Shown here piece after piece: positions 26,829-35,085 of a DNA stretch of 64,000 nt. Position 1 is the first letter of the stretch. Every line of letters begins with the position of its first letter. The DNA is taken from positions 816,939-880,938 of the forward strand of contig NZ_AP028056.1 of NCBI RefSeq assembly GCF_030297015.1, read 5' to 3'. The position numbers and the translations under genes are program-made. Below the pieces are notes generated by a model, which searched no databases, had not been told where the DNA came from, and saw only the letters and a list, made by a program, of their open reading frames with translations. The DNA is from Brooklawnia propionicigenes. Lineage in GTDB: Bacteria > Actinomycetota > Actinomycetes > Propionibacteriales > Propionibacteriaceae.

Positions 26829-27797
26829 ATGCAGATCTTGATCGACACCGATCCCGGCATCGACGATGCCATTGCCCTGCTGCTCGCCTTGCAGTGCCCC
26901 GATCTCGATGTGGTCGGCATCACGACCGTCGCCGGCAACGTGGGCCTCGAGCAGGCCACGCGCAATGCGGCCGGCTTGCTGCAACTGGCCGGACGCACCG
27001 ACATCCCGTTGCACTACGGCGCGGCCGGTCCCCTTTCCGGACCGTCGCGCAGTTCCGCGGCCCATGGCCTCGACGGCTTGGGCGGGGTGGCATTGCCGCA
27101 CGACCGGGTCGAGGCAGCACCGGACGCGGCTCAGTTCATCGTCGATACCGTGAACGCCAGCCCTGGTGAGGTGACCTTGGTGACGATCGGACCGCTCACC
27201 AACCTCGCGCTGGCACTGGAGCTCGACCCCGGGCTGGCCGGCAAGACCGGTGGATTGATGATGATGGGCGGCGCGGAAGGCGCCGGCAACATCACGCCCT
27301 CGGCCGAGTTCAACTTCTGGTGCGACCCGCCGGCCGCGCAGCGGGTTCTCGCTGCCGGCTTCCCGAATCCGATCATGGTCGGTCTGGACGCCACCCATCA
27401 GGCCTTCATGTCGCCCGGTGTGCGCGAACTGCTCTATCAAATCGATCATCAGCAAGCACGTTTCATCTTCCAGATCACGCGCGAGTACGCCGACTACTAC
27501 TGGCGGACGCACCGCCAGGTCGGGGCCGAGTTGTGCGATGTGCTGGCCATTGCGCTATTGAGCCGCCCGCAGCTGGTGAAGCTGGTGGACGCCCATGTGG
27601 AGATCAGCACCAACGGTATTACTGAGGGACGCTCAGTAGTCGCCCGCACGGACCGATTCCGTGACCTGGCGCCGAACGCCAAGGTCGCCACATCGGACGT
27701 CGCGACCCGGGAGTTCTTCGAGTTCTTGCTGACAACGCTGTTCCCCGACGATCGGGGCGACATCGTCCGAGTGCTCGACCACGAGTACCGCCGTTGA
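26829..27797 (+). CDS. Inosine-uridine-preferring nucleoside hydrolase
   Basis: A 322-residue N-ribohydrolase. The Asp cluster that binds calcium, DTDPGIDDA, is at residues 6-14, and the later metal ligand Asp is in VGLDATHQ; the pocket segment EFNFWCDPPAAQ is characteristic. The enzyme splits nucleosides into base and ribose. It follows ribokinase by 4 bases, making a nucleoside-to-ribose-5-phosphate salvage pair. Base preference cannot be told from sequence. Confidence 0.88.
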   Translation: MQILIDTDPGIDDAIALLLALQCPDLDVVGITTVAGNVGLEQATRNAAGLLQLAGRTDIPLHYGAAGPLSGPSRSSAAHGLDGLGGVALPHDRVEAAPDAAQFIVDTVNASPGEVTLVTIGPLTNLALALELDPGLAGKTGGLMMMGGAEGAGNITPSAEFNFWCDPPAAQRVLAAGFPNPIMVGLDATHQAFMSPGVRELLYQIDHQQARFIFQITREYADYYWRTHRQVGAELCDVLAIALLSRPQLVKLVDAHVEISTNGITEGRSVVARTDRFRDLAPNAKVATSDVATREFFEFLLTTLFPDDRGDIVRVLDHEYRR

Positions 27798-27811
27798 GCC
27801 GACAAGGACGC

Positions 27812-27855
27812 GGGTTCGCATCGCTGGATGGGTTCGCATCGCTGGATGGTTCGCA
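27812..27855 (+). repeat. 18-bp tandem repeat, about 2.4 copies
   Basis: GGGTTCGCATCGCTGGAT at 27812-27829 and 27830-27847 is followed by a partial copy, GGTTCGCA (27848-27855). It lies in the 115-base gap between the nucleoside hydrolase and the binding-protein gene. Confidence 0.85.
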
Positions 27856-27912
27856 CGGCGTGACGACACTTGCTGAGTTAGCGTGGCAGGAAGCCAACAA
27901 GGAGGCTCTCCG

Positions 27913-28821
27913 ATGAAGAAAACCCCTGCATTGCTCACCGCTGTTCTGTTCGCCGTTACCCTGGCTGCCTGCGGGAGCCAGGATCCGCTGAGCGGCTCAA
28001 GCGATCCCGGTTCGCCATCGGGCCAAGCGATCGTCATCGGCTCGCAGCAGTACTACTCCAACGAGATCATCGCCGAGCTGTATGCGCAGGCCCTGGAAGC
28101 CGACGGCTACCAGGTCGACCGGCAGTATCAGATCGGCCAGCGAGAGGTCTACCTACCCGAACTGGAGTCCGGGGATATTGATCTCATTCCCGAATACAGC
28201 GGCAACCTGCTGCAGTATCTGGACTCGTCGTCCAGCGCGAGCACCGGCGCCGAAGTGCTGGCAGCCCTCGCTGATGCGCTTCCGGCAGGTCTGCGGGCGC
28301 TCGATGCCGCCGAGGCGACCGATCAGGACTCCTACACCGTGACCCGCGCGACGGCCGAACAGTACGGGCTGTCCTCGATCGGCGATCTGACCAAGCTGCC
28401 GCAACCGGTCACCGTCGGGGCGAACTCGGAGTTCGCCACCCGCCCCTACGGCATCCCGGGCCTGCTGAGCACCTACGGCGTCCAGGCGACATTGACGCCC
28501 ATCGAGGACTCGGGTTCAGCGCTGACCGTGAAGGCACTGGTCGACGGCACCGTCCAGGTCGCCGACATCTACACCGCCAGCCCGGCGATCGCGGCAAACG
28601 ATCTGGTCAGCCTCGACGATCCCGAGTCGTTGATCCTGCCGCAGAACGTCGTCCCGGTCGCATCCGACACCGTCGACGAGCCGGCAGTGGCGATCATCAA
28701 CAAGGTCACCGCCCAGCTGGGCATGACCGACCTGATCGCACTGAACCAGCGCAGCGTGGACGAGGAACTCCCCTCGTCCAAGATCGCGTCCGACTGGCTC
28801 ACCGAGAAGGGGCTGATCTGA
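27913..28821 (+). CDS. Substrate-binding lipoprotein of OpuAC/OpuBC type
   Basis: A 302-residue lipoprotein: signal peptide with lipobox LAAC and Cys at residue 20, then a Ser/Gly/Pro-rich linker and the OpuAC fold opening IVIGSQQYYSNEIIAELYA and ESGDIDLIPEYSGNLLQYL, as in glycine-betaine/choline-binding proteins. It completes the importer begun at 23715, although 4 bases-to-coupled gene order is broken here by a 115-base gap. Ribosome site GGAGG is 7 bases before ATG at 27913. The binding cage residues are not clear enough to name the substrate. Confidence 0.85.
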   Translation: MKKTPALLTAVLFAVTLAACGSQDPLSGSSDPGSPSGQAIVIGSQQYYSNEIIAELYAQALEADGYQVDRQYQIGQREVYLPELESGDIDLIPEYSGNLLQYLDSSSSASTGAEVLAALADALPAGLRALDAAEATDQDSYTVTRATAEQYGLSSIGDLTKLPQPVTVGANSEFATRPYGIPGLLSTYGVQATLTPIEDSGSALTVKALVDGTVQVADIYTASPAIAANDLVSLDDPESLILPQNVVPVASDTVDEPAVAIINKVTAQLGMTDLIALNQRSVDEELPSSKIASDWLTEKGLI

Positions 28822-29324
28822 TGACCGCTGCTGTCGACATCCTCCGCGACAGTTTTGAGCGAGTCGCGGACGACCTGCCGGCCGCTCTCGAAGGACTCAC
28901 CGCCGAGCAGTTGCTCTGGCAGCCCGCGCCCGCGGCCAACCACATCGCCTGGCTCGCCTGGCACATCGGACGCTGCGAGGACGCCCAGATCGCCCCGATC
29001 GGTGCCGTGCCCCAGGTCTACCAAGACGGCTGGGCGAAGCGTTTCGCCTTGCCGTCGGGTCCCTCGGCGACCGGATACGGCCAGAGCATCGAGCAGGTGC
29101 GAGCATTCCCATTGACCGATCCGAGCCTGTTCACGGGCTACTACGCTGCCGTGCACGCGGCCACCCAGCGCGTGCTCGACGGGTTGAGCGATGATGATCT
29201 CAGCAGCACCGTCGAGGACTCCTACCGGGTGACCGTTGCCGTACGACTCGTATCGATCGTGAACGACATCACCCAGCACCTGGGGCAGATCGGCTATCTG
29301 CGCGGACTCATAGAGAAGGGGTAA
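28821..29324 (+). CDS. DinB/DUF664 family protein
   Basis: A 167-residue four-helix-bundle protein. It opens with the DinB-like helix and HIAWLAWHIGRCED and ends DITQHLGQIGYLRGL, where the His residues are the expected metal ligands. The family includes mycothiol- and bacillithiol-dependent transferases and many uncharacterised actinobacterial proteins. ATG at 28821 overlaps the binding-protein stop, so it is translated with the importer gene. Its contribution to the operon is not known. Confidence 0.78.
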   Translation: MTAAVDILRDSFERVADDLPAALEGLTAEQLLWQPAPAANHIAWLAWHIGRCEDAQIAPIGAVPQVYQDGWAKRFALPSGPSATGYGQSIEQVRAFPLTDPSLFTGYYAAVHAATQRVLDGLSDDDLSSTVEDSYRVTVAVRLVSIVNDITQHLGQIGYLRGLIEKG

Positions 29325-29331
29325 CACACGA

Positions 29332-30135
29332 ATGAATGGCACTTGGCAAGGGCCCATCGCGATCATCGGGGCCGGACAACTCGGCAGTTCACTGCTCGAG
29401 GGTCTGGTGCGGCTCGGGGTCGAACCCAGCACCATCCATGCCGCCACCCGCACACCGGCCCACGCCGAACATCTCGCCGAGCGCTTCGGTGTGATCCCGG
29501 CGGACGCAGCCAGCGCAGCGGCTCAGGCGTCCAGCATCATCATCATTTCGGTGCGTCCCGACCAGGTCGTCAACGCGCTCGATGAAATCCATGACCAGAT
29601 CCAACCCGGTGCCATCGTCGTGTCGATGGCGGCCAACCCCGATCTGGCCACCCTCGCCGCGCATCTGCCGCCAGGCACTCCGCTGGTGCGGGTGATGCCG
29701 AATCCAGCGATGGCCGTCAACGCCTCGCTGACCGGCATCTGCCCGGCTGACGACTGCCCTCCCGCCGCGGTCGCGAAGGTCCGCGCCTTGTTCAGCGAGT
29801 TCGGTTCGTTGGTGGACGTCCCCGAATCACAGATCGGCTTGATCGGGTCACTGGCTGGTCACGGCCAGGCGGTGGTGTACTACGTGGCGGACGCGATGGT
29901 GCAGTGGGGCGTCCTGGAGGGCTTCAGCCGAGCTCAGGCACGGACGATCGTCGCCGGCGCTATCGCCGGGGCGTCCAAGGTGCTGAACGAGACCACCGCC
30001 TCACCCAACGCGCTGCAGAACCGGGTCACCACACCCGGCGGCAGCACGGTGAAGGCGATGACCGAGCTGGACGCCCAAGGCGTGCGGGCAGCGGTGATCG
30101 AATGCATGGATGGCGGACGTTACGCGCGGCGCTGA
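29332..30135 (+). CDS. proC: Pyrroline-5-carboxylate reductase
   Basis: A 267-residue enzyme that reduces pyrroline-5-carboxylate to proline. The dinucleotide-binding motif IIGAGQLGSS is at the N-terminus, MPNPAMAVNAS in the middle, and the C-terminal ProC signature TTPGGSTVKAM is intact. The ribosome site AAGGGG is about 10 bases before ATG at 29332. It is 7 bases after the DinB gene in the same direction. Proline is an osmoprotectant, so its position behind an OpuC-type importer is suggestive but not proof of an osmotic role. Confidence 0.9.
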   Translation: MNGTWQGPIAIIGAGQLGSSLLEGLVRLGVEPSTIHAATRTPAHAEHLAERFGVIPADAASAAAQASSIIIISVRPDQVVNALDEIHDQIQPGAIVVSMAANPDLATLAAHLPPGTPLVRVMPNPAMAVNASLTGICPADDCPPAAVAKVRALFSEFGSLVDVPESQIGLIGSLAGHGQAVVYYVADAMVQWGVLEGFSRAQARTIVAGAIAGASKVLNETTASPNALQNRVTTPGGSTVKAMTELDAQGVRAAVIECMDGGRYARR

Positions 30136-31491
30136 CTACTGCCCCTGATCGCTGCGGGCGTCTATGACGGCGCCCGCAGCCTGGTCCAAGGAGATGCCCT
30201 CACGCTCGGCGATGGTGACCAGGTCGGCGTACTCGGGCTTGCTGCGCCGCACCCCGTAGCCGCTGGCCACCTTCACCCGCACGTCGCCGTACCGGGTCGC
30301 GACGGTCTGCTCGACGCGGTCGAGGGTATGACGGTGGCACAGATGCTCGCGCACCCCGATGGTGGTGGTGTGCCGGAAGATGGCGCGCACCACCTCCTCA
30401 GCGGCTGCCGGTGGACACAGGCAGGTCAGCAGCACGCCCGGGCGTCCCTTCTTCATGCTCACCGCGGTGGTGAAGACCTCGACCGCGCCGGCGGCGAAGA
30501 TCTGCTGCTGGGCATAGCCGATGGCTTCACCGGTCATGTCGTCCAGATTGCAGCTCAGCTCGATGACGTCGTCGCCCGAGCCGGTCTCCGCGAGCTCGCC
30601 GAGCAGTGCGCGGACGCAGTTCGCGGCCTCGAAATCCTTGGAACCCATGCCGTATCCGGCCGCCGTCACAGTCATCGCCGGCAGCGCGGGGACGAATTCG
30701 TCCACGAAGTGTTTGAGCAGGGCGGCGCCGGTAGGCGTACACAGTTCGCCGCGGATCGTCCCGCCGTATACCGGGATGCCGCGGAGCAGTCGCTCGGTCG
30801 CCGGCGCCGGCACCGGGACGATGCCGTGCGCGCAACGTACCTTGCCGCTGCCCACATGTACCGGGGACGCCAGCACTCGCTGCGGAGCCAGCCAGCTCAT
30901 AAGTAGACAGGCGCCGACGATGTCCGCGATGGCATCAGCCTCCCCGACCTCATGGAAGTGCACCTGATCGACCGGCAGACCGTGCACGGCGGATTCGGCT
31001 GCGGCCAGCTGCGAGTAGACCGCGATCGCGTCGGCGCGGGCCTGTTCGGGGATGTCCAGCCCGTTCACGACCTCGACGACCTGCGGGAAACTGATGTGCG
31101 AATGGGTGTGCCCGCGTGCACCCTCATGATCCTCGTGCCCGTGCGGATCGTGGGGATGATGGTGGTCATGCGACGTGCCGTGATCGTGAGCGTCGCCATG
31201 GTGGTGGTGTTCACCACCCTCGCCATGGTGATGCTCATTGCCGGCAGACGCGTCGGGGTGATCGTCGACGTCCACACTGTGCTCGCTGACCCCGTGCACA
31301 CTGACGTTGATATGAGTGCCGGTGATGCCGCACTTGACGCTCGATTCGGCGGTGACGCTCACTCCGGGCAACCCGAGACCGTTCATGACCTGCAGGAATT
31401 CGGCGCGGCGCTGCGGCAACAGCTCCAGCAGGGCCGCGGTCAGCATGTCGCCGGCCGCGCCCATCCCGAGGTCCAGGTAGAGCGTCGTCAC
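30136..31491 (-). CDS. larC: Nickel-pincer cofactor biosynthesis protein LarC
   Basis: A 451-residue protein that inserts nickel into the pyridinium-bis-thiocarboxylate mononucleotide to finish the nickel-pincer cofactor of lactate racemase. It opens TTLYLDLGMGAAGDML, as LarC does, and carries a long His/Asp/Gly-rich stretch near residues 90-135 suited to nickel handling. In many lactobacilli larC is split by a ribosomal frameshift; here the frame is continuous. GTG at 31491 overlaps the larB stop by 4 bases. No larA or larE is in the window. Confidence 0.9.
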   Translation of the reverse strand: MTTLYLDLGMGAAGDMLTAALLELLPQRRAEFLQVMNGLGLPGVSVTAESSVKCGITGTHINVSVHGVSEHSVDVDDHPDASAGNEHHHGEGGEHHHHGDAHDHGTSHDHHHPHDPHGHEDHEGARGHTHSHISFPQVVEVVNGLDIPEQARADAIAVYSQLAAAESAVHGLPVDQVHFHEVGEADAIADIVGACLLMSWLAPQRVLASPVHVGSGKVRCAHGIVPVPAPATERLLRGIPVYGGTIRGELCTPTGAALLKHFVDEFVPALPAMTVTAAGYGMGSKDFEAANCVRALLGELAETGSGDDVIELSCNLDDMTGEAIGYAQQQIFAAGAVEVFTTAVSMKKGRPGVLLTCLCPPAAAEEVVRAIFRHTTTIGVREHLCHRHTLDRVEQTVATRYGDVRVKVASGYGVRRSKPEYADLVTIAEREGISLDQAAGAVIDARSDQGQ

Positions 31492-32258
31492 TTGGCCACC
31501 CCCATGTGGTTGATCATGCTGGCCAGATAGCCGGCGCCGAATCCGTTGTCGATGTTGACCACGCTGACCCCGCTCGCGCACGAGTTCAGCATGCTGAGCA
31601 GTGCCGCCAACCCCGAATAGGAGGCACCGTAGCCGACACTGGTTGGCACCGCGATGACCGGGCAGTCCGCCAGCCCGGCGACGACGCTCGCCAGCGCCCC
31701 TTCCATACCTGCCAGCACAATGATCACCGAGGCGTCCATGATCTCGTCGGTGTGCGAGAGCAGCCGGTGCAGCCCGGCAACCCCCACATCGTAGAGCCGC
31801 ACGATCTCGTTGCCGAGGGCCTGCGCGGTGATCGCGGCCTCCTCGGCGACCGGCTGGTCGCTGGTGCCGCCGGTGGCGATCACGATGCGTCCCATGCCGT
31901 CGGGCGGCGGCATCGTCCCGGCGACGGCGATGCGGGCCTCGGGGAAGTACTCCAAGCCCATTCCGGTATCCAGGCCCGCTTCCAGCTCAGCAGCGGCATC
32001 GGTCTCCAGACGCGTGATGAGCACCGCGTGCTGGCCTGCGGCAAGCAGCGCGGCAGTGATCGCCCGGATCTGTTCCGGAGTCTTGCCCGAACCGTAGACG
32101 ACCTCGGGGATGCCTTGGCGAAGTCCGCGGTGCAGGTCGAGCTTGGCGAAGCCCAGGTCTTCGAACGGCGCCTGCCGCAACCGCTGGACGGCGTCGTCCA
32201 CGCCCACTTCGCCGCTGGCGACCTGCCGCAACAACCGCGTGGTCTCGCGCTGGTCCAC
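31488..32258 (-). CDS. larB: Nickel-pincer cofactor biosynthesis protein LarB
   Basis: A 256-residue LarB, which carboxylates and hydrolyses nicotinic acid adenine dinucleotide in the first step of pincer-cofactor synthesis. The PurE-like C-terminal core is clear (AGMEGALASVVAGL, PTSVGYGASYSGLAALL, NSCASGVSVVNIDNGFGAG). GTG at 32258 has AGGTGGGG just upstream. It is the first gene of a two-gene unit with larC. The partner enzyme genes larE and larA must lie elsewhere if the pathway is complete. Confidence 0.9.
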   Translation of the reverse strand: MDQRETTRLLRQVASGEVGVDDAVQRLRQAPFEDLGFAKLDLHRGLRQGIPEVVYGSGKTPEQIRAITAALLAAGQHAVLITRLETDAAAELEAGLDTGMGLEYFPEARIAVAGTMPPPDGMGRIVIATGGTSDQPVAEEAAITAQALGNEIVRLYDVGVAGLHRLLSHTDEIMDASVIIVLAGMEGALASVVAGLADCPVIAVPTSVGYGASYSGLAALLSMLNSCASGVSVVNIDNGFGAGYLASMINHMGVAK

Positions 32259-32324
32259 TACCCCACCTGTTTCTGCCCGCTCACCGGGCCATCGAGAACG
32301 TTACAGCGAATCCCGCAGCCGACC

Positions 32325-33020
32325 TCACTGCAGGCCCGACGGGCGCACCGCGACCGACTCGATGACCGCATCCTCGGTTGCATCCAGGGCGAGCTTCACG
32401 GCCGCGGCCACCGATTCGGGACGCAGATAGGCCTCGGGGGTGTACGGACGCCCGGCCCGAGCCTGCAGTGCGACCTGCATGTCGGTGTCGACCCGGCCCG
32501 GATGGATCGAGGCCACCCGCAGCCGGCCACGTTCCTCTTCGCGGAGCGCGTCGGTGAAGGCCCGCAGGGCGAACTTGGACGCGGAGTAGGAGCCGTTGCC
32601 CGCTCCGGCGTGGAAACCGGCACCGGAGTTGATGGTGACTACCTGACCGTGTGAAGCGCGAAGCAGCGGCAGCAGCAGCCGCGTCAGATCGGCCACGGCA
32701 ACAACGTTGAGCTCGAACTGGCGGCTCCACGTCTGGCGCGAGGTCTGGGCAATGGTGCCCCCCTCGCAGATCCCCGCCGAATGCACGACCGCATCCAGGC
32801 TGTCCAGCTCGGCTGCCGCGTTCGCGACCGCCATTGGATCGGTGAGATCCGCGACGAAGGGCGCAGCGTCCGGGAGCAGGTCGACCACCGGCTGGACCGT
32901 TTCGATTCGGGTGCCGCCCACCAGCACCCGCCAGTCACTCGCCAGCGCATCCGCGACTGCCCGTCCGATGCCGCGACTGGCCCCGGTGATCAATACGACT
33001 CGTCGCTTCGCTGCTGTCAT
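32325..33020 (-). CDS. Short-chain dehydrogenase/reductase
   Basis: A 231-residue SDR oxidoreductase: cofactor-binding TGASRGIG near residue 13, NAG-equivalent HSAG near residue 85, and the catalytic pair in YSASK near residue 145 with Ser in INSGAG before it. The length is typical of classical SDRs. A -10 box 6 bases before the ATG at 33020 predicts a leaderless transcript. It is transcribed towards larB with 66 bases between them. Substrate unknown. Confidence 0.85.
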   Translation of the reverse strand: MTAAKRRVVLITGASRGIGRAVADALASDWRVLVGGTRIETVQPVVDLLPDAAPFVADLTDPMAVANAAAELDSLDAVVHSAGICEGGTIAQTSRQTWSRQFELNVVAVADLTRLLLPLLRASHGQVVTINSGAGFHAGAGNGSYSASKFALRAFTDALREEERGRLRVASIHPGRVDTDMQVALQARAGRPYTPEAYLRPESVAAAVKLALDATEDAVIESVAVRPSGLQ

Positions 33021-33026
33021 GTCTCT

Positions 33027-33032
33027 ATCCTA
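33027..33032 (-). promoter_or_regulatory. -10 box, leaderless SDR gene
   Basis: TAGGAT on the minus strand, 6 bases before the ATG at 33020; no ribosome site between. Confidence 0.55.
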
Positions 33033-33153
33033 TTGGGGTCGCCCAGAGCGGCTCACGAGCTGACAGGCGCGGGGCCGAACACCCCGGTCAGAGCCTCCAT
33101 CTTGGCGTTGGCAAGCAGAAATAAGGGCAGCTACCCGTTTGGCGACCGTGGTT

Positions 33154-33183
33154 TTGCATTCGGCTCGAACTTCACGCTATAGT
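33154..33183 (+). promoter_or_regulatory. Promoter of the tRNA-Asp/tRNA-Phe pair
   Basis: TTGCAT (33154-33159) and TATAGT (33178-33183) are separated by 18 bases; transcription would begin near 33190, about 25 bases before tRNA-Asp. Confidence 0.65.
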
Positions 33184-33215
33184 TTCCGAGTTGCCTGAAC
33201 AAGGCAACGCGACCT

Positions 33216-33292
33216 GGCCCCGTAGCGCAGTTGGTTAGCGCGCCGCCCTGTCACGGCGGAGGTCGCGGGTTCGAGTCCCGTCGGGGTCGCCA
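33216..33292 (+). tRNA. tRNA-Asp (GTC)
   Basis: A complete cloverleaf: acceptor GGCCCCG with CGGGGTC, anticodon stem CCGCC/GGCGG around loop CTGTCAC with anticodon GTC (33250-33252), T-arm GCGGGTTCGAGTCCCGT, discriminator G and an encoded CCA (33290-33292). Confidence 0.96.
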
Positions 33293-33293
33293 A

Positions 33294-33367
33294 GGCCAGG
33301 TAGCTCAGTTGGTAGTAGCGTTCGCCTGAAAAGTGAAAGGTCGGCGGTTCGACCCCGCCCCTGGCCA
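33294..33367 (+). tRNA. tRNA-Phe (GAA)
   Basis: Starts one base after tRNA-Asp. Acceptor GGCCAGG pairs with CCTGGCC, anticodon stem TTCGC/GTGAA (one G-T pair) encloses CTGAAAA with anticodon GAA (33328-33330), T-stem GGCGG/CCGCC. The D stem has one mismatch (GCTC against TAGC). CCA is not encoded. Confidence 0.93.
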
Positions 33368-33524
33368 CCCCGACATGCCTGATCAGGCCCACCATCGCGG
33401 TCGAGATGGGGCCCATAGCCGGCTTGAGCCAGCCAACTCCGGGCAGGCGCGAATGCGGCTGGCCCACTCGTCCACTGAGCAGTACGTACGTGCCTCCCCC
33501 GTCCGCCCACTCCTGAACGCTCGA

Positions 33525-33618
33525 CGTAAATGAGTTCGCTCGCGTTGCAACAGAAGCGAACTCACTTACGGCGAGCGAACAGTACCGACAGCGAGCGAAC
33601 AGTACCGACAGCGAGCGT
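33525..33618 (+). repeat. Long inverted repeat followed by 20-bp tandem repeats
   Basis: Bases 33525-33540 and 33555-33570 can pair over 16 positions with one mismatch (core TGAGTTCGCT/AGCGAACTCA) and a 14-base loop. Directly after it, the unit GCGAGCGAACAGTACCGACA occurs at 33571-33590 and 33591-33610, plus a partial copy to 33618. The GAGCGAAC motif is shared by hairpin and tandem units. The hairpin may terminate the convergent gene or the tRNA transcript. Confidence 0.8.
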
Positions 33619-33632
33619 ACTGCCGGCCGGAC

Positions 33633-34589
33633 TCAGCGCACGTAGACCTTCATCCAGCGCGTGATCTCCGCGAAAACCTCATCGCGCACCGGCTGCGGCG
33701 ACAGCGTCAGGTCGTGCAAGCCGCCCTCGATACGAATCAGGGTCACCACTGGCCCCAACCGCCATGCCAGCGGAGCCAGCTTGTCGACAGCGAGCACCAG
33801 GTCGACCGATTTGAGAGACTCATCCCACTCGGTTGCGTTCAGATCGCTGCGAGCGCTGATCATCATCAGAACCGGGCATTCGATCGCCAGCCCGGCTGCG
33901 ACTTTGGCCTGGCCTGCCAGGATGGCTTTCACCCAACCGAGGCGGGGGATGAAGCCCTTGTTCGATTTGTAGTCCAGGTCGTAGTCCCACTCGCCCTTCA
34001 TGGAACTGGAGATGCTCTCGGCATACAGGGCCGATTCGCTGACCGGGATTCCGGAGGTGGGTTTGAACGCCGCCGCCGTCTCCAGCAGTGGCCGCTTCGC
34101 GCGCAGCATCAGATCGGACCCGCTCATGTCCAGCCAGGGTGAGTTGAGCACGACCCCATTGACCGGACGGTCGGTCTGGGCGGCCCACAGGCTGGCGATC
34201 AGCCCGCCCGTGGAGTGGCCCATCAGCGTGATCAGGTCGTGCCCATCCTCGCCGATCAGCCGGTACGCCTCGTCGAGTTCACTGACGTAATCGTCCAGAC
34301 TCGTGATGTATCCGGCGAACAGACCCGGACGCAGATTGCGGCCGTAGCGCCGCAGATCGATCGCGTAGAAGTCGAAACCGCGTCTGTTCCAGTAGTCAGC
34401 CAGGTGCGTCTGGAAGAAGTAGTCATTCCAGCCGTGGACGTACAACAGCGCCCGATCATGCTCGGGTTCGTTACGCCGGACCAGTGTCGCGGTCAGTGGC
34501 TCGTCCGGCTCACCGTCGACCGCTGCGGCATCGGCGACTTGCCAGGCACAAGCACGATAGCCGGGCAACAGACGATCATCTGTCCACAT
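33633..34589 (-). CDS. Alpha/beta hydrolase (serine aminopeptidase/lysophospholipase-like)
   Basis: A 318-residue alpha/beta hydrolase: oxyanion region LLYVHGWNDYF near residue 50, nucleophile elbow GHSTGG near 125, a later acidic residue in MMISARSDLN and the catalytic His in GGLHDLT near the C-terminus. It resembles the serine aminopeptidase S33/monoglyceride lipase group. No signal peptide, so intracellular. It follows the DUF3073 gene by 24 bases on the same strand and may be co-transcribed with it. Confidence 0.82.
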   Translation of the reverse strand: MWTDDRLLPGYRACAWQVADAAAVDGEPDEPLTATLVRRNEPEHDRALLYVHGWNDYFFQTHLADYWNRRGFDFYAIDLRRYGRNLRPGLFAGYITSLDDYVSELDEAYRLIGEDGHDLITLMGHSTGGLIASLWAAQTDRPVNGVVLNSPWLDMSGSDLMLRAKRPLLETAAAFKPTSGIPVSESALYAESISSSMKGEWDYDLDYKSNKGFIPRLGWVKAILAGQAKVAAGLAIECPVLMMISARSDLNATEWDESLKSVDLVLAVDKLAPLAWRLGPVVTLIRIEGGLHDLTLSPQPVRDEVFAEITRWMKVYVR

Positions 34590-34613
34590 GGGCGAAACTC
34601 GGCGAGGCTGACC

Positions 34614-34841
34614 TCAGCGACGATCCTCGTCATCGTCAGGGTCGTACGCAACCAGGTCATCCTCGTCGTACTGACCCACGAGATCAGCGTATTGTTCCGG
34701 AATCTCGGCGTAGATGTCCTCCACGCTGCTGGATTCCCCACGGAGCTCTCGCTCCAGTGAAGCCAGATCTGTGTTCACCGCACGATACTTCAGATCGCGG
34801 GCTACCTTTGTCTGCTTCGCCTTTGCACGGCCGCGCCCCAT
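34614..34841 (-). CDS. DUF3073 family protein
   Basis: A 75-residue protein opening MGRGRAKAKQTKVARDLKY, the conserved start of the actinobacterial DUF3073 family; the second half is acidic and ends in a run of Asp and Glu. A GAGGGGG site lies about 11 bases before ATG at 34841. The frame runs further upstream, but the family starts here. Function unknown; the basic head and acidic tail suggest nucleic-acid or protein binding. Confidence 0.88.
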   Translation of the reverse strand: MGRGRAKAKQTKVARDLKYRAVNTDLASLERELRGESSSVEDIYAEIPEQYADLVGQYDEDDLVAYDPDDDEDRR

Positions 34842-35085
34842 ATTGGGTCGACCCCCTCGCTTTGTCCCTCGCGACCGTAGCCGCGGCATAGTGAATAAGA
34901 AACTGTCGTGGCACCTAGGCTACCCAATCGAACGCCGCTAGGCCAAAGCCGGGCCGAAGCGTGGGCAGCCGATTTGGGCACCGGGCACCGTGGCATCGGC
35001 CACCGATCCCAGTCCGACAGGCAGATTCACCCTTGCGAATAATGAGAACCGACCGGCAACCCTTGAACCGGGGAGAACAGCTGTT

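Noticed and set aside
27812-27855. Possible CRISPR-like repeats
   Set aside because: The units are contiguous with no spacers and only 2.4 copies; no cas gene is in the window. The tandem units at 33571-33618 were rejected for the same reason.
30950-31530. + strand open frame over the larC His-rich region
   Set aside because: Methionine/valine-rich frame created by the complement of His codons in larC.
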